DNA of 5,670 nucleotides from Abditibacteriales bacterium (GTDB lineage: Bacteria > Armatimonadota > Abditibacteriia > Abditibacteriales > JANWYM01): contig JANWYM010000302.1 of assembly GCA_025055355.1 (NCBI GenBank), forward strand, positions 1 to 5,670, written 5' to 3'. The notes under the pieces were generated by a model. The model was not told the origin of the DNA, did no database searches, and saw only the letters and a program-made list of their open reading frames with translations. Within the stretch, counting starts at the first letter, position 1; every line of letters starts with the position of its first letter. Positions 1-4,537 of the stretch are shown piece by piece. The translations under genes were made by a program, and so were the position numbers.

Positions 1-13
1 GGATCGGTTCTGA

Positions 14-952
14 TCAGTAACCCTTCCGCTTATCAATCACGCTCATCAGCGGCTCGCCGTTAATGTAGCGGCGCAGGTTCTCGCAGAACAATCCCACCAC
101 GCGGTCCATGCGCTTCTGCGACAGGACGGCGATATGCGGGGTGATGATGACGTTGTCCATCTGCCAGAGCGGATGTGTGTCGGGCAAAGGTTCTTCCCAC
201 GTCACGTCCAGCCCCGCCCCGTGCAGTTTGCCGGATTGCAAAGCCTCGGTCAGCGCGTCACCGTCCACGATGGCGCCGCGCGAGACGTTGACCAGAATCG
301 CGCCTTGCTTCAGGCGCTGAAACGCTTCGCGGTTGAACAATCCCTGCGTCTGCGGCGTCAGCGGGGCGCAAATCGTCACCACGTCGGACCGCCCCAGCAT
401 CTCGTAAAAACGCGATGGCTTCCAGAGTTCGTCCACGCAATCGGGCTGGGGGATGTCCTCGGGGTCAACCGCGATGACGTGCATCCCGAACGCCTTCGCT
501 CGCTTCGCCACCTCGCGCCCCGCGCCACCCATCCCTAAAATCCCCATCGTCATCCCGTCCAGCTCCAAAATGTCTGTGCGGTCAAACTGCCATTTCCACG
601 CCTTCGCCCGCGCCGCGCCGACGATGCCGCGCGTCACCGCCAGCAGCAGCGCAAAGGCATGGTCGGCAAGGTGCGTCCCTACGATGCCCTTCGTGCTGGT
701 CAGTATCACGTCGGACGCAACCAGGTCGGGAAACAGGATGTTGTCCACGCCCGTGCTGATGGTTTGAATCCACTTGAGTTGCTTGGCGTGGCGGAACAGT
801 TCAGGATCAATCCAGCCAAAGAGGATGTCCGCGTCGGCGATGGATTCAGGCTGAGAGCGGTCGGGTTCAACAACAACGTTGACCTTATCGGCAACGGCTT
901 TGATTTGCGCGAGATGTTCGTCGGTAGGTTGGTAGTTGATGAGAAGTTTCAT
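14..952 (-). CDS. D-2-hydroxyacid dehydrogenase, NAD-dependent
   Basis: This 312-residue cytosolic enzyme belongs to the D-isomer-specific 2-hydroxyacid dehydrogenase family (phosphoglycerate, glycerate and lactate dehydrogenase relatives), which interconverts 2-keto acids and D-2-hydroxy acids with NAD(P)H. Seen: a nucleotide-binding loop GMGGAG at residues 140-145, followed by VIAVD with D163 at the end of the second strand, which favours NAD over NADP. The catalytic triad fits family spacing: R225 in NVSRGAIVD, E254 in the EEPLP motif and H273 in TPHIA. Length is normal and both domains are complete. The ATG is preceded by GGGAG six bases upstream and overlaps the stop of a doubtful 32-codon ORF as ATGA. 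It lies about 100 bp downstream of moxR and may be cotranscribed. The substrate cannot be read from sequence; glyoxylate/hydroxypyruvate-type or a general 2-keto acid is possible. Confidence 0.95.
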   Translation of the reverse strand: MKLLINYQPTDEHLAQIKAVADKVNVVVEPDRSQPESIADADILFGWIDPELFRHAKQLKWIQTISTGVDNILFPDLVASDVILTSTKGIVGTHLADHAFALLLAVTRGIVGAARAKAWKWQFDRTDILELDGMTMGILGMGGAGREVAKRAKAFGMHVIAVDPEDIPQPDCVDELWKPSRFYEMLGRSDVVTICAPLTPQTQGLFNREAFQRLKQGAILVNVSRGAIVDGDALTEALQSGKLHGAGLDVTWEEPLPDTHPLWQMDNVIITPHIAVLSQKRMDRVVGLFCENLRRYINGEPLMSVIDKRKGY

Positions 953-1047
953 CGGCTACTCCCAAATATGATAACGAGGGGTCCATCGCATGGACGGTCG
1001 GGAAAATGCCGCGCGCCCACGATGTCGCGGAGGGTGAAGACGTCCAT
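949..1047 (-). CDS. Doubtful 32-residue ORF coupled to the dehydrogenase
   Basis: This ATG frame begins seven bases after the moxR stop and ends in TGA overlapping the dehydrogenase start (ATGA). It would encode a 32-residue peptide starting MDVFTLRDIVGAR and ending LVIIFGSSR. I do not recognise it. For it: it fills the moxR-dehydrogenase gap exactly and has the geometry of translational coupling. Against it: no good Shine-Dalgarno (only a distant GGCGGA inside the end of moxR), very short, no known family. It may be a coupling leader, the remnant of a lost gene, or chance. Confidence 0.22.
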   Translation of the reverse strand: MDVFTLRDIVGARHFPDRPCDGPLVIIFGSSR

Positions 1048-1054
1048 GCATCTA

Positions 1055-2074
1055 TCATTCCGCCGGCGTCGGCACCGCTTGCAGCAGCCGCCGCACAATG
1101 TCATCCGGTTGAATCCCCTCCGCCTCCGCCGCGAAGTTGAGAACGAGGCGATGGCGGAACACCGGCAGCGCAACGCTTTGCACGTCCTTGCAGGAGACGA
1201 AATACCTCCCCCGCATCAGAGCCCGCGCTTTGCCACCGATGATGAGAAACTGCGCGGCGCGCGGACCTGCGCCCCAGGTGACGTATTCTTTGATGAAATC
1301 CGGGGCGGTGCTTTCTTTCGGACGCGTAGCGCGCGTCAGCGCCACGGCGTAATCCACCACGTGGTCGGGGGCAGGCACGCGGCGCACGAGGTCTTGCAGT
1401 CGCATGATTTCCTCCGCGCTCATCACCTTGCGCAACTCCGGTGCGTAAGCGGAGGTGGTCAATTTCACGATGTCCTTCTCCTCCTGCTGGGATGGATAGT
1501 CCACGAGGATGTTGAACATGAAGCGGTCGAGTTGCGCTTCGGGCAAAGGATACGTGCCCTCCTGCTCAATGGGGTTCTGCGTCGCCAGCACGAAGAACGG
1601 CAGCGGCAGGCGATAGTCTGTCCCGCTGGCGGTGACCTTGTATTCCTGCATCGCCTCCAACAGCGCGGACTGCGTTTTGGGCGGGGCGCGGTTGATTTCG
1701 TCCGACAGCACGATGTTGGCAAACACCGGGCCTTTGACGAACACGAACCGCCGCCGGCCGGTGTCGGGGTCTTCCTGAATGATGTCCGTGCCGATGATGT
1801 CCGACGGCATCAGGTCAGGCGTGAACTGAATCCGCTTGAACGACAGATCCAGCACGCGCGCCACACTGTTCACCAGCAGCGTCTTCGCCAAGCCCGGCAC
1901 GCCGACCAGCAAACAGTGCCCCCGCGCAAACAGCGCGGTCAGCAGTTCGTCCACCACTTCCTCCTGCCCGACGATGACCTGCCGAATCTCGTCGTGAATC
2001 CGCCTCACCGCCTCGCCAAACTGCGCGGCGGTTTGTAAATCAATGTCAGTGGTCGCCGGTCGTAGAACAGCCAT
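1055..2074 (-). CDS. MoxR-family AAA+ ATPase
   Basis: This 339-residue ATPase belongs to the MoxR branch of AAA+ proteins, which act as chaperone-like remodellers, usually with DUF58 and VWA-domain partners, in metal insertion, stress resistance or envelope assembly. Seen: Walker A GVPGLAKT at residues 58-65, Walker B IVLSDEIN at 121-128 (D125, E126), sensor-1 ATQNP at 164-168, and the arginine-finger motif LDRF at 182-185 (R184). The C-terminal lid has GAGPRA at 268-273, where R272 is likely sensor 2. TYPLPEAQLDRF and EINRAPPKTQSALLEAM are MoxR hallmarks. Length is complete. The start is well placed: GGAAGGAG lies five bases upstream of the ATG. A DUF58 partner, normally next door, is not intact here, though DUF4159 and DUF4175-like cluster members are present upstream. 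Confidence 0.96.
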   Translation of the reverse strand: MAVLRPATTDIDLQTAAQFGEAVRRIHDEIRQVIVGQEEVVDELLTALFARGHCLLVGVPGLAKTLLVNSVARVLDLSFKRIQFTPDLMPSDIIGTDIIQEDPDTGRRRFVFVKGPVFANIVLSDEINRAPPKTQSALLEAMQEYKVTASGTDYRLPLPFFVLATQNPIEQEGTYPLPEAQLDRFMFNILVDYPSQQEEKDIVKLTTSAYAPELRKVMSAEEIMRLQDLVRRVPAPDHVVDYAVALTRATRPKESTAPDFIKEYVTWGAGPRAAQFLIIGGKARALMRGRYFVSCKDVQSVALPVFRHRLVLNFAAEAEGIQPDDIVRRLLQAVPTPAE

Positions 2075-2079
2075 GCAAA

Positions 2080-2087
2080 CTCCTTCC
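2080..2087 (-). promoter_or_regulatory. Ribosome binding site of moxR
   Basis: GGAAGGAG on the minus strand, five bases before the ATG at 2074. It fixes the moxR start and shows that the gene is translated independently of the broken ORF upstream. Confidence 0.7.
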
Positions 2088-2098
2088 CGAGCCCTTTC

Positions 2099-2346
2099 TT
2101 ACCTACTTGGCAGAGATCTGTAGAATGATTCGCGCCGTCTCAGCATACGTTCGACTGCCCCATCCAATTCCTTGGCTGGACGCGCTTCGACGGTGATGCG
2201 TATGCCGTGCTGCGCGAGCGACTCCTGAAACCGCCACCGCGTCACCCTGCTGCTCTCCTCTATGAACCAGCAGCTTCTGCCCCTGCTGTCAGGGCGGCTA
2301 ACCACTGGTCGCGGCGGGCGCGAAGCGTCTGCGCGTAGTCTTCGAC
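2099..2346 (-). pseudogene. Broken coding remnant between xisI and moxR
   Basis: Two protein-like stretches in different frames fill this gap. Immediately after the xisI stop (TAG) and in the same frame come 28 open codons beginning VEDYAQTLRARRDQW and ending at TAG (2262-2260), without a usable start. In another frame a stretch ends at TAA (2101-2099) and contains LAQHGIRITVEARPAKELDG and AVERMLRRRESFYRSLPSR. A GTG at 2245-2243, nine bases after AGAGGAG, could start a 48-residue version. The helix-rich, Arg-rich composition looks like real protein, but no frame gives a complete gene. Weak resemblances are the C-terminus of a DUF58 protein, which would suit a place beside moxR, or the two ends of a small nucleotidyltransferase with the middle deleted. 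I cannot choose between them, and a short real gene in the second frame is possible. Confidence 0.35.
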
Positions 2347-2682
2347 CTACTTGACGGCAAAGCCCGTGTACTGACGCCAGTGCTCCGGGTGAAAACCCAA
2401 CACGATGTCCTCTTGCGGGATCCCCTTCTCAACCAATGCCTTCGCAATTTCGGCATCGGTGCTGTCATGCTGAAGCCATACCTTATCTCCCCGAATGTCA
2501 ATGTGAATCAAGCACGCATGAACGCGCCGCTTGCCCTGCCAACCCAGAGCAACTAACTCATAGTGGTCTCGCTCTGTGTCAAAGATAGTCTCCATCTCCA
2601 TTTGCCCATACGCGGGAGGATATTGGGCATATTCTTCGAGAACCTGTCTGATGATTTCTCGGTAAGTGTCTACTCGATCCAT
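2347..2682 (-). CDS. xisI: XisI family protein (fdxN element excision controlling factor)
   Basis: This 111-residue protein is of normal length for XisI (Pfam XisI). Seen: the N-terminal helix DTYREIIRQVLEEYA (residues 5-19), the conserved block IFDTERDHYELVALGW (33-48), HIDIRGDKVWLQHDSTD (60-76), GIPQEDIVLGFHP (87-99) and the typical end TGFAVK. In Anabaena PCC 7120, XisH and XisI are needed with the XisF recombinase for excision of the fdxN element. The family occurs widely without XisF, where its role is not settled. The start overlaps the xisH end by 13 bases and has a near-perfect ribosome binding site inside xisH, so the two proteins are probably made together and may form a complex. 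No recombinase is visible in this window. Confidence 0.95.
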   Translation of the reverse strand: MDRVDTYREIIRQVLEEYAQYPPAYGQMEMETIFDTERDHYELVALGWQGKRRVHACLIHIDIRGDKVWLQHDSTDAEIAKALVEKGIPQEDIVLGFHPEHWRQYTGFAVK

Positions 2683-3086
2683 TGCACAATCACCTCCTGC
2701 TGTTCATCGAAAACCATGACCTTGAGTTGATGCGCTTGCATCGCTAATCGCCCAAAAGTGGTGTCGAACAGGCTGGTGTAAATGACCTCCGGCACCGCCA
2801 GATAGAGCGTTCGTTCAGGCTCGGTTTCTGTCAGCACCAGCCGATAGTTGACAAACTGCCCCACCGCCGTGTGAAACTCACTAAGGGTCGAGGCGGCGAT
2901 AAAACTTTTTACCTCCACCGCAATCTTCCGATCGTCCTTTTGAGCGCCCAGCAACTCCTCCGCTCCCAGGTCAACGTAAAACTCCAGCCCGCCGAACTCG
3001 ACACGAAGCGGATCGTGGGTAATGCTCCAACCGTCTTTGACCAAAGCCCGCTTGACGACGTCGTGTAAAACGTCTTTACGAGGCAT
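2670..3086 (-). CDS. xisH: XisH family protein, PD-(D/E)XK nuclease-like fold
   Basis: XisH is the companion of XisI and belongs to the restriction-endonuclease-like fold. With the ATG at 3086 the product has 138 residues, the usual size. Seen: ALVKDGWSITHDPL near the N-terminus, FYVDLGAE at 36-43 (D39), IAVEVKSF at 55-62 (E58, K60), giving the D...ExK pattern of PD-(D/E)XK nucleases, then STLSEFHTAVGQFVNYRLVL at 66-85 and the family-typical end QQEVIVQWIE. The active-site residues are intact, so catalysis is possible but not shown. A GTG at 3113 would add nine residues (MGSIGERVN). I prefer the ATG because homologues begin there and AGGAG stands 11 bases upstream. It starts 33 bases after the downstream-most stop of the DUF4159 gene. 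Confidence 0.94.
   Translation of the reverse strand: MPRKDVLHDVVKRALVKDGWSITHDPLRVEFGGLEFYVDLGAEELLGAQKDDRKIAVEVKSFIAASTLSEFHTAVGQFVNYRLVLTETEPERTLYLAVPEVIYTSLFDTTFGRLAMQAHQLKVMVFDEQQEVIVQWIE
2690..2698 (-). promoter_or_regulatory. Ribosome binding site of xisI inside xisH
   Basis: AGGAGGTGA on the minus strand, seven bases before the xisI ATG. It is a near-perfect anti-16S match, made from the xisH codons for the conserved QEVI near the C-terminus. It shows how the overlapping pair can be translated at high and coordinated levels. Confidence 0.8.
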
Positions 3087-3097
3087 ATTGACTCTTT

Positions 3098-3102
3098 CTC
3101 CT
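3098..3102 (-). promoter_or_regulatory. Ribosome binding site deciding the xisH start
   Basis: AGGAG on the minus strand, 11 bases before the ATG at 3086. It lies downstream of the alternative GTG at 3113, so it can serve only the ATG start. The spacing is a little long. Confidence 0.45.
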
Positions 3103-3119
3103 ATGCTACCCACTATCCC

Positions 3120-3854
3120 TCAATGCGTCATCGCATACACGACGAGGTTCGCCCCAAACTCAAACGCATACTGCGGTCCGGGGGGACGGCACGCACAGGT
3201 TGGCCCCTGCCAACGCCACGTCTGCCACGCTCACCCCTCGGCGTTCACCGTGTAAACTAAAACCAACCGCCCGTCAATGAAAATGCCCTCATGGTAGGGC
3301 TGGCGCATGGTGCCGGATAGTTCGAGGGCGGGGATGTCATAGTAGCAGTGATAGAGCGGATGGTCAAGCGGGATTTTTTGCAGCGGATGCTCAGGGAAGA
3401 TTTTGTTGATTTCGCCGCGAATGCTGGGGCGCAGCGTCAACTTCGCTCCGCAGTCGTCAATGAACATGAACCCGCCATGCCTCAGGTAGCGGCGCAACTT
3501 CTGCCGTTCCTCCTCCGTGAAGACGTTGACGAAGTTCTCCGACGACCAGAACAGGAACGGGTAGCGGAACACGCTGTCGTCGTCCAGCGTGATGGTCGTG
3601 CGCGACAGCCGCACGGGGATGTTCGTCCGCTCCTTCACCGCCTGCATCAGGTTGAAGTCCGCCATCGGGTCCACGCGGAAATCGCTGCCCTTGACGCGCA
3701 ATCGCCCGATAACGAGCGTGTTGCGCGGCGGCGGACCCGCCTTCTCGAACTGCGTCGGCGTGACGTTCGTGCCGACGATTTCCTGGGGAGTGGTGCGGTA
3801 GGCAAACAGCACAACTCCCAAAGCAATGACCCAACATAACCTGAATCGTCTCAT
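3120..3854 (-). CDS. DUF4159-domain exported protein with in-frame TGA
   Basis: A conventional reading stops at TGA 3233-3231 and gives 207 residues (3231-3854). The same frame continues for 36 codons to TGA 3122-3120, giving 244 positions in all. The N-terminus MRRFRLCWVIALGVVLFA is a signal peptide or anchor, so the domain probably lies outside the membrane. DUF4159 signs: a DFNLMQAVKERTNIPV block (66-81), PFLFWSSE (99-106), LRRYLRHGGFMFIDD (120-134), a DHPLYHCYYDIP block (164-175), GIFIDGRLVLVYT (190-202) and, beyond the TGA, YAFEFGANLVVYAMTH, the family's usual C-terminus. So the part after the TGA belongs to the domain. Codon 208 (TGA) sits where many homologues, from memory, have Cys. 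The protein has further Cys at 135, 170, 220 and 222. Options are selenocysteine, a nonsense mutation that truncates the last strand and helix, or a base-call error. DUF4159 genes commonly accompany moxR clusters; precise function is unknown. A weak GGGA lies upstream of the ATG. Confidence 0.82.
3186..3228 (-). promoter_or_regulatory. Possible bacterial SECIS hairpin after the TGA
   Basis: Directly downstream of the in-frame TGA, the RNA can form a perfect 6-bp apical stem, GUUGGC (3214-3209) with GCCAAC (3204-3199), closing a four-base loop AGGG (3208-3205). Below it, after a bulged C, are five pairs (CGUGG with CUGUG, three of them G-U), a 2x2 internal loop and GGCA with UGCC, extendable by two G-U pairs. 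The loop begins 23 nt after UGA, with G as its second base, which matches the bacterial SECIS consensus as I recall it (loop about 16-37 nt from UGA, G in the first two loop bases). The middle helix is weak, and GC-rich DNA makes hairpins by chance. Confidence 0.35.
3231..3233 (-). other. In-frame TGA, candidate selenocysteine codon
   Basis: The context is VYTVNAEG-TGA-AWQTWRWQG, within one uninterrupted frame. TGA is one base from Cys codons TGC and TGT and from Trp TGG. TGA also ends the dehydrogenase, moxR, the Gln-rich gene and this gene itself, so a changed genetic code does not explain it. Selenocysteine is an inference; no Sec machinery gene is in view. Confidence 0.4.
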
Positions 3855-3896
3855 CGCTTTCCCACTCTAAACCTTTACGTTTTGCTCTCTCCTTCG

Positions 3897-3984
3897 AAAA
3901 TGCCCGTCATGGCGAGCGGAGCGAAGCCATCTCCTGCGAAGGGGATTGCTTCGTCGCTGCGCTCCTCGCAATGACAGGCATTTT
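3897..3984. repeat. 88-bp inverted repeat of the CHCEERSDEA type
   Basis: The ends are perfect 8-bp inverted repeats, AAAATGCC and GGCATTTT. Further in, the arms stay similar (GTCAT, GCGAG, a GAGCGAAGC-type block, ATC and CCC). Read on the minus strand it gives CHCEERSDEAIPFAGDGFAP, a peptide signature found in countless spurious predictions because this palindromic element is dispersed across many bacterial genomes. It is non-coding and too small to encode a transposase; it may be a MITE or REP-like element. It lies 42 bp upstream of the DUF4159 start and downstream of the DUF2283-like gene, where its long RNA hairpin could act as a terminator or processing site. No clear target-site duplication is visible. 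Confidence 0.85.
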
Positions 3985-4032
3985 CATCAGGCGAGAGGAA
4001 AATGGTGTCAGTCGCTACGTCACTTTTGACCT

Positions 4033-4392
4033 CTAAAGGTGCCATCTGTTTTCTGACGCGCCCTCCGCCGGAACTGCAACCTTTGCCGCCACGCATTGCT
4101 GATACGCCCATTGCGCCAACTCGGTCAGCGTGAGCCCTTGAGCCTCCTCGTCCCCCACGTCAAACCGTAAGTCGGGTTCAGGAATGGGCAAATCCACGTT
4201 TCCCTCGTCAATGAACTGCGAGGAATCCAGCCATTCAAAACCCGCTACGTCGTTGGGGTCATCCAGCGGCACATACTTGAAGAAATCCAACGTGATGGGC
4301 TCTAACTTCGACTCGCGACGCGGCTGAAACCAGATGGAGAGGGTATCTAACCCGGGCGGGTAATTGACAACGACTTTCTTGACTTCACTCAT
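4033..4392 (-). CDS. Small acidic protein, divergent DUF2283-like
   Basis: This is a 119-residue, probably cytosolic protein without signal peptide or membrane segment. The N-terminal part resembles DUF2283: VVVNYPPGLDTLSIWF (residues 7-22) matches the 'Y-x-x-x-x-D-x-L-x-I' opening, and VAGFEWLDSSQF (49-60) matches the 'G-x-E-x-L-D-A-S' ending. An acidic, Pro-containing linker follows (62-84: DEGNVDLPIPEPD region), then a helix LTLTELAQWAYQQCVAAK (87-104). The family match is my pattern reading and is uncertain; the helix is extra to DUF2283. Some DUF2283 proteins sit in toxin-antitoxin-like pairs, but no recognisable partner is beside it. The ATG has GGTGAG five bases upstream and overlaps the end of a doubtful short ORF. 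The inverted repeat lies 48 bp downstream of its stop. Confidence 0.7.
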   Translation of the reverse strand: MSEVKKVVVNYPPGLDTLSIWFQPRRESKLEPITLDFFKYVPLDDPNDVAGFEWLDSSQFIDEGNVDLPIPEPDLRFDVGDEEAQGLTLTELAQWAYQQCVAAKVAVPAEGASENRWHL

Positions 4393-4472
4393 AGCCGCTC
4401 ACCGATCCGAATGTAATCGCCCAAATCTGCCTCCCATGGCAAGCCTTGCGCGGTGGTGACGGGCGCGCTCAC
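4389..4472 (-). CDS. Doubtful 27-residue ORF upstream of the DUF2283-like gene
   Basis: The frame from a GTG at 4472 reads SAPVTTAQGLPWEADLGDY after the start and ends in GERL at a TGA that overlaps the next ATG (ATGA). The frame is open for 41 codons back to a TGA, with KSEALGAFRRL ahead of the GTG. The stop-start overlap and ordinary amino acid composition make it plausible. The lack of a clear ribosome binding site, and its size, make it doubtful. It may be the tail of a gene lost by deletion, or a short partner of the DUF2283-like protein. No family recognised. The rest of the 145-bp gap up to 4538 holds nothing else that I can support. Confidence 0.22.
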   Translation of the reverse strand: MSAPVTTAQGLPWEADLGDYIRIGERL

Positions 4473-4537
4473 CAACCGACGAAAGGCACCCAGGGCTTCC
4501 GACTTCGAACCCGCTCAAGGCACAACAGGTGCATCGC

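Noticed and set aside
659..2038. A 459-codon open frame on the plus strand.
   Set aside because: It is antisense to moxR and the start of the dehydrogenase, spans their gap, and its product is an Arg/His/Gln-rich string with no domain. The minus-strand genes have clear family motifs.
3111..3113. GTG start for xisH.
   Set aside because: It would add nine residues absent from typical XisH proteins and it lies upstream of the AGGAG that serves the ATG at 3086.
3231..3233. UGA read as an amino acid through a changed genetic code.
   Set aside because: The dehydrogenase, moxR, the Gln-rich gene and the DUF4159 gene itself all end at TGA in sensible places.
3120..3233. A frameshift as the reason for the early stop of DUF4159.
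   Set aside because: The family-like tail is in exactly the same frame as the main part, so only the single TGA codon interrupts it.
3348..3839. A 163-codon plus-strand frame.
   Set aside because: It is opposite the DUF4159 gene and has shadow-like Arg/Val/His composition without motifs.
3875..4111. A 78-codon minus-strand frame containing CHCEERSDEA.
   Set aside because: The recognisable part is translation of the dispersed inverted repeat, and the rest overlaps the end of the DUF2283-like gene. Such predictions are known artefacts.
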